Made by a program: the position numbers and the translations under genes
Notes under the pieces: model-generated
Told to the model about the DNA's origin: nothing
Database searches by the model: none
The model's input: the letters and a program-made list of their open reading frames with translations, nothing else
NCBI RefSeq assembly: GCF_003049085.1
Contig: NZ_PIQX01000003.1
Span: forward strand, 186,001 to 250,000
DNA length: 64,000 bases
From: Campylobacter concisus
GTDB taxonomy: Bacteria; Campylobacterota; Campylobacteria; Campylobacterales; Campylobacteraceae
Reading direction: 5' to 3'
In this document: positions 15,976-25,166 of the stretch, one piece after another
Layout of the letters: each line of letters starts with the position of its first letter
How positions within the stretch are numbered: the stretch's first letter is position 1

Positions 15976-16095
15976 AAGAACCTTTTTTGTTAAAATTTCT
16001 CGCGATTATAACTTATGTTGGCTTTAAAATTTATGAGTGAAATTTAAAAATTAAAATGCTAAAATGGTAGAAATTTTAGAAATTCAAGAGTTTTT

Positions 16096-16575
16096 ATGAG
16101 TAAATTTATATCGTTTTTTGTATTTATTTTGATGATATTTGGCTGTGCTGGTGAAAAAGTAATCGTGCATGAGCCGTTAAAAAATGAGCTTTTGGCTTAC
16201 ACAAGCAAGAGCGAGATCATTGATGGCACTGATAGAACGCTAATTGTAGCAACTTATTTAAATCCTATTTATAACTCAGATTTAGATGCAAGCAAAGAGC
16301 ACTTTTTGGTAGCTATAAATCCAAAAGAGCACGCTAGTGAGCTAAAAAATATCAAGGTAAACAACGACTCAAATGCCACAAATGCAAGACTACTTGATGA
16401 AAATGACGAGATGCTAAAATTTGCTGGATTTTCTATGCCTTGGGCGCTCTATTATGAAGTGACCGCACCAAGCAAGCAAAGCGATGATCTCACTCTTAGT
16501 TTCGAAATTTATCAGTCAAAGCCGGTTTTGTTAAATTTTCGAAAAGTTGCGAAATCTTTATATTGGAACCAGTAA
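16096..16575 (+). CDS. Conserved lipoprotein (Cj0842-like position)
   Basis: A 159-residue lipoprotein. The signal peptide ends in lipobox LMIFGC (C17). The mature domain is predicted mainly beta (RTLIVATYLNPIY, EHFLVAINPKEH, LYYEVTAPSKQSDDLTLSFEIY) and so may be an immunoglobulin-like fold. Function unknown. The gene is the only rightward one in this block. Its last 80 bases overlap the 3' end of slt on the other strand, so the two genes are convergent and truly overlapping. Confidence 0.75.
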   Translation: MSKFISFFVFILMIFGCAGEKVIVHEPLKNELLAYTSKSEIIDGTDRTLIVATYLNPIYNSDLDASKEHFLVAINPKEHASELKNIKVNNDSNATNARLLDENDEMLKFAGFSMPWALYYEVTAPSKQSDDLTLSFEIYQSKPVLLNFRKVAKSLYWNQ

Positions 16576-18133
16576 GCGCCATATAGATCACGTAGTTTGC
16601 AAGCACCTTTTTGCCGTAGTTTCTAGTCTCTGCGACTGGGACAAGCTCGATCGATAAAAACGGCTCAAATTTCCCCTCTTTAAACATATCATCTCTTGTG
16701 ATAAGCTTTTTAGTAAAGCCAATACCGCCGTTGTACGCATATGCGGTAAAGAGAGGATGATAGAGAAATTTATCAAGATAGTTTAGGTGGTGATTTGCAA
16801 ATTTAAATGCGACATCTGTTTTAAAAAGATCATCCTGGTCAAAATTTGGGATTTTTAGCTCTTTTTTACCGATCGCATTTGCAAGAAATGGCATAAACTG
16901 CATCATGCCAAGGGCGTATGAAGTAGAAACTACGCTTGGGATAAAGAGACTCTCTTGTCTAGCCAGAGCGTAGATCATTGACTTTCTCTCGTTACTGATG
17001 CCATCAAGCTCAGGAGAACTTGGCATCAAGAAGTATTGCTTCTCCCAGCCATGCGCCTTTTGCATGAAAAATGCATAGGCGCCGATGCTTTCGTTTGTAT
17101 AAAATTTCTTAGCAAATTCGCTTGCTTGCGTGGCATTCATATCCTTTGCAAGGGCTGCAGTTTTGTTCCATAAAAACGGATCGCTTACGTCAAAATTTTC
17201 GATATTTTGCTTACTAGGCCTTGGTACGATGACCTCAAGTGGTTCACCACCGATCAAATCTCTTGCGTAAAGTGAGTATATATTCGCGTCCTTGCTGGCA
17301 CTTAGCTCTTTTAAAAAGCTTTCGTTTTTGCTTATCTGGTACTGCCAAAAGGTCGCATTATCTCTTTGCCAAGCTCTTTCAAATGTGCTCTTGGCTCTTG
17401 CAAAAAGACTAAAAGCGATATCGTCTTGTCCTAGTAAAATCGCATTTAATCCAAGCGTAAAAGCGTCATTTTTTTCAGTGACAGCTGGATCGATGCTTAG
17501 CAAATTTCTCCTAAAGCCTTCATATTTTTTATTAAAAACAATATCGTTTAATAAATTTGTAAAGCCCTTTTGTGAGTAGAGCTTGGTCATGAAATTTGCA
17601 TCAAAACTTTCGCTAAAAAGTATACTTTTATTTTGCGGGCTAGAGGCGTTAAATAGCTCTAAAAAGCTCTTTGTATCGTTTAAATTTGCAAAAGCTTTAG
17701 CCGGATTTGCTTCATTTAATACGAGTAAAATTTTTGATTTTTCTGGATTTGTCTTTGCAAGATTGGCTGCTAAAATTTCACGAGTGTGATTATCAAGCTT
17801 TAAGCTAAAAGTAATAGATGTTAGCAAATTTTGGCAGGTTAGATTTGCCTGGGTGATATTTTTTGTATTTACACCAGGGCATTTGCTAGGAGCCGCTTTC
17901 GGAGGTAAAATTTTATCGATTGATTTTTGAACAAGGCCCGCTTTTCTAAATACATCACGCGAAAGATCTGCGATCTGCTCTTTTGTATAGCTGCCCTCGT
18001 TAATAAGACGGTTGATGTAGTAGTCTTTTGCTAGGCTTTTTGGCTCGTTTTTTAGCTCTTCGTAGGTATAGATTTTAGCTAAAAGAGCAACACAGGCAAG
18101 AGAGAGAATACTAAAGTGACGCAGCAAAATCAA
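16496..18133 (-). CDS. slt: Soluble lytic murein transglycosylase
   Basis: A 545-residue periplasmic enzyme cutting peptidoglycan glycan strands to 1,6-anhydromuropeptides. An N-terminal signal segment (HFSILSLACVALLAKIYT) is followed by a large helical superhelix domain and a C-terminal SLT lysozyme-like domain. The catalytic Glu is E394 in ALARQESLFIPSVVS; SYALGMMQFMP and TAYAYNGG are the other family motifs. Its 5' end overlaps the yggT-like gene by 23 bases, and its 3' end overlaps the convergent lipoprotein gene. Confidence 0.9.
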   Translation of the reverse strand: MILLRHFSILSLACVALLAKIYTYEELKNEPKSLAKDYYINRLINEGSYTKEQIADLSRDVFRKAGLVQKSIDKILPPKAAPSKCPGVNTKNITQANLTCQNLLTSITFSLKLDNHTREILAANLAKTNPEKSKILLVLNEANPAKAFANLNDTKSFLELFNASSPQNKSILFSESFDANFMTKLYSQKGFTNLLNDIVFNKKYEGFRRNLLSIDPAVTEKNDAFTLGLNAILLGQDDIAFSLFARAKSTFERAWQRDNATFWQYQISKNESFLKELSASKDANIYSLYARDLIGGEPLEVIVPRPSKQNIENFDVSDPFLWNKTAALAKDMNATQASEFAKKFYTNESIGAYAFFMQKAHGWEKQYFLMPSSPELDGISNERKSMIYALARQESLFIPSVVSTSYALGMMQFMPFLANAIGKKELKIPNFDQDDLFKTDVAFKFANHHLNYLDKFLYHPLFTAYAYNGGIGFTKKLITRDDMFKEGKFEPFLSIELVPVAETRNYGKKVLANYVIYMALTGSNIKISQLFENLTKPALTDKFRN

Positions 18134-18404
18134 ACAAAAGCCTTATTAAAAATTGATCTAAAAATTGAAGTGCTAAAAGTACGATAAGCGGAGTAAAGTC
18201 GATGCCACTAAAATTTGTTTTTATATAGCGTCTAATAAAGCTATAAACCGGCTCAGTTAGCCTATAAAGTAGCTGCACGACTGGCGAGCTAGGATCAGGT
18301 CTGACCCAGCTAATGAGCGCTGCTGCGATAATGACCCAAGTATAGACCGTGATAATAAGGTGCAAAATGTTTGCGATCGCTGAAAATAGGGTGGAAAGTA
18401 TCAT
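18111..18404 (-). CDS. YggT-family membrane protein
   Basis: A 97-residue inner-membrane protein with two hydrophobic hairpins (residues ~5-30 and ~70-92) separated by the family segment ISWVRPDPSSPVVQLLYRLTEPVYSFIRR. YggT proteins are linked to membrane stress and, in some bacteria, cell division positioning; the exact role here is not known. It lies between gltX (8 bases upstream) and slt (overlapping), so the three genes are probably one transcript. Confidence 0.88.
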   Translation of the reverse strand: MILSTLFSAIANILHLIITVYTWVIIAAALISWVRPDPSSPVVQLLYRLTEPVYSFIRRYIKTNFSGIDFTPLIVLLALQFLDQFLIRLLFDFAASL

Positions 18405-18412
18405 TTTTGCTC

Positions 18413-19708
18413 CTAGATTAAAATTTTGGCCAGATCATCTTTGATGAGCGGATAGAGCTCGCTTAGCTCAGGACCGTGAAGGTCGTTTGTAAGTAGCGCA
18501 CGTAGTGGCATGAAAAAGTTTTTACCTTTTAAATTTGTAACGCTCATAAGCTCTTTTTTAAACTCATCAAATGTTTCGCAAGCTTTTAAATTATGAGCTG
18601 CTTTTTTGATTATCTCAAATTCGTTTTTATACTCTTCTGGAACTATTTTTGGTGAGTATATAGCCTCAACTTTTGCCTTTATCTCAGGCACTAGAGAGCT
18701 CTCTTGAGTGTAAAATTTAACTAGCTCAACTTTTCTATCATCCACGCCAAAGATCTCTTTTATGCGCTCTTTTGAAGCAAGCTTGATGTGTTCTCTATTT
18801 ATCTGCTCAAGTTTTTTCACGTCAAATCTAGCAGGTGAGCGTGAAATTTTAGTTATATCAAACCACTTTACCGCATCTTCGATCGTAAAAATTTCGGTTG
18901 GAGTTTTGTTGCCAAGAAGTATCAGATAGTTTGCGATCGCCTCAGGTAAAAATCCCTGCTCAAAAAGCCATTTTACGCTTGATTCGTTCTCGCGTTTGCT
19001 CATTTTTTTACCCTCTATATTTAAAAGGATAGGCAAATGCGCGTAGTTCATCTTGCCAGTGTAGCCAAGCCCCTCGCGTATGAGGTCTTGCTTTGGTGTA
19101 TTGCTCACGTGATCCTCGCCACGTATGACAAAGGTCACGCCTTCAAGCATATCATCAACTGCACAAGCAAAGTTGTAAGTTGGAGTCTTGTCTGCTCTCA
19201 TGATGACAAAGCTATCAACAGCGTCTGGCTCGAAGCTTAGCTCGCCTTTGATCGCATCTGTAAAGCTCATAGTGCGTGTTGGCTTTTTCATGCGGATGAC
19301 AAATGGCTTCTCGCAGTTTAAAACTTCAGCATCGCTTAATCTCTCGCAGGTACCGTCATATCTATATGCCACGCCTTGTTCTTTTGCTTTTTGTTTTTTT
19401 GCCTCAAGTTCTTCTTCGGTGCAAAAGCAAGCAAAAGCTTTTTTGTCGATGAGGAGCTTTGAAGCTAGCTGTCTGTGGAATTTTAAATTTTCACTTTGGA
19501 TGTAAATTTGCTCTGGTTTTATGCCAAATTTGCTTAAAATTTCTAAAATATCTTTCTCTTTTCCCTCGATATTTCGCTCTTTGTCGGTATCTTCTATGCG
19601 TAAAATAAAGCCACTTTTATCTTGCAAAGAACAAATATAATTAAAAATAGCGGCACGTAAATTTCCTATGTGCATATCTCCTGTTGGAGAGGGTGCAAAA
19701 CGATACAT
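18413..19708 (-). CDS. gltX: Glutamyl-tRNA synthetase
   Basis: Attaches glutamate to tRNA-Glu, and possibly also tRNA-Gln, since Campylobacter uses the amidotransferase route. From the ATG at 19708 (AAGGAATGAG upstream) the protein is 431 residues. It begins [19 protein letters not shown], with HIGN at 13-16 as the class I HIGH motif, and has KKMSKREN as the KMSKS loop. The in-frame extension upstream to 20017 is antisense to mscL and not part of the gene. Campylobacter carries two gltX paralogues; this position matches gltX1 (recalled). Confidence 0.93.
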   Translation of the reverse strand: MYRFAPSPTGDMHIGNLRAAIFNYICSLQDKSGFILRIEDTDKERNIEGKEKDILEILSKFGIKPEQIYIQSENLKFHRQLASKLLIDKKAFACFCTEEELEAKKQKAKEQGVAYRYDGTCERLSDAEVLNCEKPFVIRMKKPTRTMSFTDAIKGELSFEPDAVDSFVIMRADKTPTYNFACAVDDMLEGVTFVIRGEDHVSNTPKQDLIREGLGYTGKMNYAHLPILLNIEGKKMSKRENESSVKWLFEQGFLPEAIANYLILLGNKTPTEIFTIEDAVKWFDITKISRSPARFDVKKLEQINREHIKLASKERIKEIFGVDDRKVELVKFYTQESSLVPEIKAKVEAIYSPKIVPEEYKNEFEIIKKAAHNLKACETFDEFKKELMSVTNLKGKNFFMPLRALLTNDLHGPELSELYPLIKDDLAKILI

Positions 19709-19853
19709 AAGCTCATTCCTTACGTTAAATTTTGAGTTTGGATTATAACACCAGCTTGATAAATTTAAAGTTATGTAATTTGATTTTTTTAGCCGAAGCA
19801 AAGCATTTCTTGAATAAAATCCGAACAAAAATTTAACATTTTTAGGAGAAACA

Positions 19854-20258
19854 ATGAGTTTTATAAGCGAATTTAAAGAATTTGCGATGCGCGGAAATGT
19901 CATAGATATGGCTGTTGGTGTTGTTATAGGTGGCGCGTTTGGAAAGATCGTTTCATCACTAGTTGGTGATGTTATCATGCCTGTTGTTGGCGTTTTAACT
20001 GGTGGTGTAAATTTCACTGATCTTAAGCTTACACTAAAAGAAGCGGTAGAGGGAGCGCCTGCTGTTACGATAAACTATGGCTCATTTATACAAACAATGG
20101 TTGATTTTTTAATAATCGCATTTTGTATTTTTTGCGTCATCAAAGCTTTAAATACACTTAAAAATAAATTACCAAAAGAGGAGCCAGCTCCAGTAGAGCC
20201 TGAAACTCCAGCTGACATTATACTTTTAACTGAGATTAGAGATCTTCTTAAAAAATAA
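19854..20258 (+). CDS. mscL: Large-conductance mechanosensitive channel
   Basis: A 134-residue channel that opens at high membrane tension to release solutes on hypo-osmotic shock. The N-terminal amphipathic helix [36 protein letters not shown] leads into TM1, with the gate glycines. A periplasmic loop and TM2 ([15 protein letters not shown]) follow, and the C-terminal cytoplasmic helix ends in [14 protein letters not shown] precedes the ATG. It is a single gene followed by a hairpin terminator at 20268. Confidence 0.95.
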   Translation: MSFISEFKEFAMRGNVIDMAVGVVIGGAFGKIVSSLVGDVIMPVVGVLTGGVNFTDLKLTLKEAVEGAPAVTINYGSFIQTMVDFLIIAFCIFCVIKALNTLKNKLPKEEPAPVEPETPADIILLTEIRDLLKK

Positions 20259-20267
20259 ATTCTTAAA

Positions 20268-20291
20268 TCAAAGGGAGAAAGCTCCCTTTGA
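20268..20291 (+). terminator. Terminator hairpin after mscL
   Basis: TCAAAGGGAG-AAAG-CTCCCTTTGA, a perfect 10-bp stem with a 4-base loop, begins 9 bases after the mscL stop. A T-rich tract follows some 25 bases later. Confidence 0.75.
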
Positions 20292-20356
20292 AATCCGTTA
20301 AATTTTGTCCTATTTTTTATGCTAAAATGCTTTTTTATCTTAAAAGCGAGTGAAAT

Positions 20357-20995
20357 ATGATAGAACAAATCCCATTTTTTCAAGGCCTTAGCGCCGAGGA
20401 CCTAGCCAAACTTGAAGCAATAAGCGTTGTTAAAAAATACAAAAAAGGCGAGTTTTTATTTATAGAGGGCGAGGAGCCAAAGTGGCTTACATTTTTGATA
20501 ACTGGCTCGGTTAAACTTTATAAAACTACGGCAAATGGCAAGGAAATTTTTATCCATCAGCTTGCACCTATGAATTTTGTAGCTGAAGTTGTAAATTTTG
20601 AAAATATCCCTTATCCAGCAAGCGCCATTTTTACTATCTCCGGCGAGGTTTTAAAGATAAATTATGAAAAATTTGAAGCACAATTTTTAACAAAGCCAGA
20701 AATTTGCATGAAATTTCTAAAATCAATGGCTCAAAAGATAAGAATAACTACAAATTTACTCCACCAAGAACTAATACTAAGCTCCGAAGAAAAGGTGGCT
20801 AGGTTCATTTTAAATCATGAAGATCTATTTAATGAACTAAAGCATACAAAAATTTCATCAATACTCAATATGACTCCAGAAACTTTTTCGAGAATTTTAA
20901 ATAAATTTAAAACAAATGGTTTGGTTAAACTTGATGAGAAGAACCAAATTCTGGAAAAAGATGTAGGTGGACTACAAGAAATTTATTCTTATTGA
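20357..20995 (+). CDS. Crp/Fnr-family transcriptional regulator
   Basis: A 212-residue regulator. Residues ~10-120 form the cyclic-nucleotide-binding-type beta-roll (GEFLFIEGEEPKWLTFLITGSVKLYK), then the dimerisation helix, then a winged helix-turn-helix with recognition helix NMTPETFSRILNKFK (E175, S178, R179). The ExxSR pattern is that of FNR/Dnr proteins, which read TTGAY half-sites, rather than CRP. Only one cysteine (C117) is present, so it cannot carry an FNR iron-sulphur cluster. A NO/nitrite sensor such as Dnr or NssR is more likely. It sits upstream of haoC-haoA on the same strand. Confidence 0.85.
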   Translation: MIEQIPFFQGLSAEDLAKLEAISVVKKYKKGEFLFIEGEEPKWLTFLITGSVKLYKTTANGKEIFIHQLAPMNFVAEVVNFENIPYPASAIFTISGEVLKINYEKFEAQFLTKPEICMKFLKSMAQKIRITTNLLHQELILSSEEKVARFILNHEDLFNELKHTKISSILNMTPETFSRILNKFKTNGLVKLDEKNQILEKDVGGLQEIYSY

Positions 20996-21074
20996 AAGTT
21001 AATATCAAATAAATATTTTCATTTACTTAAAGAAAAAATTTATATTTTTTTGGATAACATTCACCTAAAATTTT

Positions 21075-21088
21075 CGTAAAAATTTACG
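21075..21088 (+). promoter_or_regulatory. Palindrome in the haoC promoter
   Basis: CGTAAA-AA-TTTACG is a perfect 14-bp inverted repeat 28 bases before the haoC start codon. It could be an operator overlapping the promoter or leader. It does not match the TTGAC-N4-GTCAA pattern. Confidence 0.35.
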
Positions 21089-21115
21089 ATATATTGATAA
21101 ATTCAGGAGGAAATT

Positions 21116-21688
21116 TTGGCTGAAGTTAAGAAGAAATTTTTTGTTTGGTCATCTGTGATAATAGGCATCGTAATCGGCCTTATCGCTTCTATGGGCATAG
21201 CTGATGCACTTCACGCGACTGGTAGTGGCTACATCTGTACTATTTGTCACACGATGGATCCTATGAATGCTGCATATCATGAAGATGCACATGGCGGCAA
21301 TAACAAGCTTGGCATAAAAGCTGAATGTTCAGCCTGTCACCTAAATCATACAAGTGCCTATACCTATGTACTTACAAAACTTAAAGTATCGATAAATGAT
21401 GGCTATAAGACATTTTTTACAGATACGGACAAGATCGACTGGCGTAAAAAGCGCGAGCACGCATCTCACTTTGTCTATGATAGTGGATGTTTGACTTGCC
21501 ACTCAAATTTAAAAAATGTTATTCAAGCTGGTAAATCATTCTTGCCACATAGAGATTATTTCGTTCTTGGAAATCCTAATAAGAAATCATGTGTTGACTG
21601 CCACGAGCATGTTGGTCACAAGAATTTAGGACTACAAATCGATAAATTTGAAGCAATTAAAAAACAAGAAAACAATAAAACCAAGTAA
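21116..21688 (+). CDS. NapC/NrfH-type tetraheme cytochrome, quinol donor to Hao (HaoC-like)
   Basis: A membrane-anchored tetraheme c-type cytochrome that takes electrons from menaquinol and passes them to the octaheme partner. It has one N-terminal membrane helix (VIIGIVIGLIASMGIADAL) and four CxxCH heme sites at C41, C71, C125 and C159. The start is a TTG at 21116, preceded by AGGAGG. NrfH was considered, but the next gene encodes an octaheme Hao-type protein rather than the pentaheme NrfA. The pair therefore corresponds to the haoC-haoA arrangement known in Campylobacterota that lack NrfA. Confidence 0.85.
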   Translation: MAEVKKKFFVWSSVIIGIVIGLIASMGIADALHATGSGYICTICHTMDPMNAAYHEDAHGGNNKLGIKAECSACHLNHTSAYTYVLTKLKVSINDGYKTFFTDTDKIDWRKKREHASHFVYDSGCLTCHSNLKNVIQAGKSFLPHRDYFVLGNPNKKSCVDCHEHVGHKNLGLQIDKFEAIKKQENNKTK

Positions 21689-21697
21689 GGAGGAGAG

Positions 21698-23065
21698 ATG
21701 TTTAAAAAGTCGCTAATGTTATTAGCCTGTCTAATGTCTTTTGGCTTTGCCGCAAACATGGATGCAAATAAATCTGACGCTTTAAACCTTAATGTTGTAA
21801 AAAACATTAAAGTTGCTCACAAAATGTCAGACTTATCAAAAAGCTGTGTTGAGTGCCACGCTAAAGAGACACCCGGCATAGTTGCCGATTGGAAAAATAG
21901 TCGCCACGCTCACGTTGGCGTAAGTTGTATGGATTGCCACTCTGTAAATGCAGATAATCCTATGGCTTCAGTTAAGGTGCATCCAAAAGATTCTAACAAC
22001 CATGTTTCAATGCTAGTTAGCCCAAAAACTTGTGCTAAGTGTCACGAAAATGAGGTTGAAGAATCTGTTAAGAGTGGTCACGCAAGAGGTGCTATGCAAA
22101 TGTATGCTAACCCTGCGATGGTAAAACTAATGTATCACTATGAAGGTATGGATCATCCAGAATACAAAATGGCTCCAGACGCTACTGGTTGTACACAGTG
22201 CCACGGAACCGTCATCAAACTAGACGCTGATCACAAACCTACAAAAGAGACTTGGCCAAACTACGGTATAGGTAATGTTTATCCTGATGGTGGCGTAGGC
22301 AACTGTAAATCATGCCACAGCGCACACACATTTAGCATAGCTGAAGCTAGAAAACCAGCTGCTTGTGCATCTTGCCACCTTGGACCTGATCACCCAGATA
22401 TTGAGATTTATAACAACTCAATGCACGGACATATCTATAATAGCGAAGCTCACAAATGGAACTTTGATGCTGCTCCTGACACATGGGATGTACCAGACTT
22501 TAGAACTCCAACTTGTGCAGCTTGCCACATGAGTGGTGTTGGTGAAACAACAACAACTCACAATGTTTCAAGAAGACTAAAATGGAACCTATGGGGCGTC
22601 AGCAGTAAGCTAAGAACAGCTGGTGATGAACAAGCTGCTGTTGTTTACGAAAAAACTGGCAAACTAACCATAGGAACGCCACTTGCAGGTCATCCAAATG
22701 GACCAGAAGCAGCAAGAGCTGAGATGAAGCTAGTTTGTAAAGTTTGCCATACATCAACTCATACAGATAACTTCTTCATTATGGGTGATAAGCAAGTAGA
22801 GCTTTATAACGTTTACAGTGCTGAAGCAACTAAGATGCTTGAAGAGTTGAAGGCTAAAAACCTATTACTAGAAGATGCTTGGTCAGATGAATTCCAAGAT
22901 ATCTACTATCATATGTGGCACCATGAAGGTCGTCGTATGAGACAAGGCGCTCTAATGGGTGGTCCTGACTATTCACACTGGCATGGTGTATTCGAAGTTA
23001 AAAATGATATAAGAAAACTTCGTGAGATCTACAAAAAAAGAATGGAATCTGGTAAAGTAGAGTAA
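21698..23065 (+). CDS. haoA: Octaheme c-type cytochrome, Hao family (nitrite/hydroxylamine reductase)
   Basis: A 455-residue periplasmic enzyme with a signal peptide ending at GFAA-N. It has exactly eight CxxCH heme motifs (first Cys at C50, C77, C112, C165, C203, C223, C273, C347). Eight hemes and the C-terminal YHMWHHEGRRMRQGALMGGPDYSHWHG segment place it in the hydroxylamine oxidoreductase family. Members in Campylobacterota paired with an NrfH-like donor are thought to reduce nitrite or hydroxylamine to ammonium. NrfA is excluded by heme number and length. It follows haoC by 9 bases with AGGAGG before the ATG and ends in a terminator. Confidence 0.88.
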   Translation: MFKKSLMLLACLMSFGFAANMDANKSDALNLNVVKNIKVAHKMSDLSKSCVECHAKETPGIVADWKNSRHAHVGVSCMDCHSVNADNPMASVKVHPKDSNNHVSMLVSPKTCAKCHENEVEESVKSGHARGAMQMYANPAMVKLMYHYEGMDHPEYKMAPDATGCTQCHGTVIKLDADHKPTKETWPNYGIGNVYPDGGVGNCKSCHSAHTFSIAEARKPAACASCHLGPDHPDIEIYNNSMHGHIYNSEAHKWNFDAAPDTWDVPDFRTPTCAACHMSGVGETTTTHNVSRRLKWNLWGVSSKLRTAGDEQAAVVYEKTGKLTIGTPLAGHPNGPEAARAEMKLVCKVCHTSTHTDNFFIMGDKQVELYNVYSAEATKMLEELKAKNLLLEDAWSDEFQDIYYHMWHHEGRRMRQGALMGGPDYSHWHGVFEVKNDIRKLREIYKKRMESGKVE

Positions 23066-23073
23066 TACTTTTT

Positions 23074-23096
23074 AAGGTGGGAGTTTTTCCCACCTT
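23074..23096 (+). terminator. Terminator after haoA
   Basis: AAGGTGGG-AGTTTTT-CCCACCTT, an 8-bp stem starting 8 bases after the haoA stop, followed by CTTTCTT. Confidence 0.8.
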
Positions 23097-23257
23097 CTTT
23101 CTTAAATAACTATTAGATTTACTCAACTTAAATCATTTTTTATACGTTCAAAACTATACAATTTTTAAGACTAATAACATTAAAAGTAAGATATTAATTT
23201 TTATAGTACAAATTTAAAAATATAAAATATAATTTTTTATTTTTACAAGGAGAATTT

Positions 23258-24370
23258 TTGGGACTTTTGAGAATTATTATTGGAGCATTTATATTTAGTT
23301 TTCTTATAAATTTTTATTCATATAACCGTTTCATAAAAAAGGTTTCATTTTTTATACCACATCTTGCAAAAATCAGGATACTTTTATATGTTATTTGTAT
23401 TCTTGAGTTTATATTTGTTCTTCAGATCAGGTTTTCATTCTTAAGCATTGAGCTTTATTTGATCGCTGGTACGCTCATAGGTTTTTCACTATTTTTGTTT
23501 GCTGTTAGTCTATTTTACGATATTTTACGTAGCATTTTTTCTAAAAGTAGCTTTAGTCCAACAAGACGAAAATTTATAAAATTTTGCTTTGATATTACAT
23601 TTGTCATTTTTGTAATTGCTTGTTTTTTAAAAGGTATTTTCAATGCTTTAATGCCACCAAAGATAAGGCAAGTAGATATAAAAATAAAAAATTTACAAAG
23701 CAGCCTAAAAATAGCCATGATAACGGACGTGCATATAGGAGAATTTTTACAGAAAGATTTTATGGAAAAACTCGTCAATGACATAAATTTGGCAAATCCT
23801 GACATCGTAGTGATAGTGGGTGACTTAGTTGATGTAAATGCCGCTTTTATAGAAGATTTTCTAGAGCCATTAAAAAGTCTTAAAAGTACTTATGGGACTT
23901 TTTATGTACCTGGCAATCATGAATATTATCACGGAATAGATGGCATTTTAGAAAAGATCAGTTCTCTTGGCATAGAAATTTTAGGTAATAAAAACAAAAA
24001 AATTGCGAGTATAAATCTAGCTGGCGTTTACGATCTGGCTGGCTTTAGATTTAAACATTTAGAGCCAAATTTAGATGAAGCATTGACAGGACGTGACCAA
24101 TCGCTACCTACCATCTTGCTCTCTCATCAACCAAAATTTATAAAATCAATGCAGCAAGACGTTGATCTGGTGCTTTGCGGTCATACACACGCTGGTCAAA
24201 TTTTTCCTTTTGGTCTTTTGGTTTTACTTGATCAGGGATTTTTACATGGCCTTTATAAGATTAATGATAAAATGCAAGCTTATGTTAGCAGTGGTGCTGG
24301 ATTTTGGGGGCCTCCTGTTAGAATTTTTGCTCCAAGTGAGATTGCAATATTAAATTTAAGTAAGGAATAA
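23258..24370 (+). CDS. Membrane-anchored metallophosphoesterase
   Basis: A 370-residue protein with four hydrophobic segments in the first ~130 residues, then a calcineurin-like phosphoesterase domain. The domain shows all five family motifs: TDVHIGE (D157, H159), GDLVD (188-192), GNHEYYHG (219-226), LLSHQPKF, and CGHTHAGQ. This is the YkuE/Cj0846 type, with an unknown physiological substrate; some relatives act on UDP-diacylglucosamine or phospholipid intermediates. The start is a TTG at 23258, preceded by AAGGAGAA. It is one base upstream of psd, which points to a link with phospholipid metabolism. Confidence 0.85.
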   Translation: MGLLRIIIGAFIFSFLINFYSYNRFIKKVSFFIPHLAKIRILLYVICILEFIFVLQIRFSFLSIELYLIAGTLIGFSLFLFAVSLFYDILRSIFSKSSFSPTRRKFIKFCFDITFVIFVIACFLKGIFNALMPPKIRQVDIKIKNLQSSLKIAMITDVHIGEFLQKDFMEKLVNDINLANPDIVVIVGDLVDVNAAFIEDFLEPLKSLKSTYGTFYVPGNHEYYHGIDGILEKISSLGIEILGNKNKKIASINLAGVYDLAGFRFKHLEPNLDEALTGRDQSLPTILLSHQPKFIKSMQQDVDLVLCGHTHAGQIFPFGLLVLLDQGFLHGLYKINDKMQAYVSSGAGFWGPPVRIFAPSEIAILNLSKE

Positions 24371-24371
24371 A

Positions 24372-25166
24372 ATGAATAAAGACAATCTATTTTCTCAAAT
24401 TTTTGGAAAGGTTGCAAAGATTAGCTTTTTCAAACCACTTCAAGAAGCCATAAATTCTTTTTACATAAAGCTGTTTAAGATAGATATGAGCGAGTTTAAG
24501 CCAGCAAATGAATATAAAAATTTAAATGAGCTTTTTACTAGAAGGCTCATAAAACCAAGAGATTTTGATGCAGCAGATGAGATGTTTATAAGCCCAGTTG
24601 ATGGTACTTGTCTTAGTTTTGGCAGTACAAAGGAACTAAAGGCCTTTAGCATAAAAGGCATGGAGTATAGTGTAAGTGAGCTATTGGGGCAGAGTGAGCT
24701 TGAAGGCGAATATGACTTTGCAAATATCTATCTTAGCCCAAAAGATTATCATCATTATCATGCGCCTTGTGATATTGCCATTAAAAAAGCCATATACATT
24801 CCGGGTAAACTTTACAGCGTGGCTGCAAAATGGCTTGCAAAAGTAGACAGCCTTTATACAAAGAACGAACGCGTAGCGCTATCTTGTGAGACGAAAAATG
24901 GTAAAAAACTTTGGCTTGTTTTTGTAGGTGCGCTAAATGTCGGAAAGATGAAATTTTGTTTTGATGAGCGTATACAGACAAATGCGATGGCAAATTTTAC
25001 ACAAATTTACGAGTATGAAAATTTACATATCAAAAAGGGCGAGCGCCTTGGGAATTTCGAGCTTGGCTCAACTATCGTGATACTAAGCGAAGAAGATGCG
25101 ATCGAATACAATCTCTTTGAAAATAAAGAGCTTAAATTTGCTGAGACCATTGGAATAATAAAATAA
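24372..25166 (+). CDS. psd: Phosphatidylserine decarboxylase
   Basis: Converts phosphatidylserine to phosphatidylethanolamine at the inner membrane. The proenzyme is 264 residues. The autocleavage site LGST is at 231-234 (NFELGSTIVIL), with S233 becoming the pyruvoyl group. Upstream signatures FISPVDGT and YLSPKDYHHYHAPCD hold the conserved Asp/His that drive self-cleavage. The length is typical of short bacterial PSD. It is co-transcribed with the metallophosphoesterase. Confidence 0.93.
   Translation: MNKDNLFSQIFGKVAKISFFKPLQEAINSFYIKLFKIDMSEFKPANEYKNLNELFTRRLIKPRDFDAADEMFISPVDGTCLSFGSTKELKAFSIKGMEYSVSELLGQSELEGEYDFANIYLSPKDYHHYHAPCDIAIKKAIYIPGKLYSVAAKWLAKVDSLYTKNERVALSCETKNGKKLWLVFVGALNVGKMKFCFDERIQTNAMANFTQIYEYENLHIKKGERLGNFELGSTIVILSEEDAIEYNLFENKELKFAETIGIIK

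Noticed and set aside
19709-20017. N-terminal extension of glutamyl-tRNA synthetase
   Set aside because: The open frame continues upstream of [10 protein letters not shown], but it is antisense to mscL and the class I fold begins at the ATG at 19708, which has a ribosome binding site.
21698-23065. NrfA pentaheme nitrite reductase
   Set aside because: Eight CxxCH sites, no CxxCK, and a length of 455 residues fit the Hao family, not NrfA.
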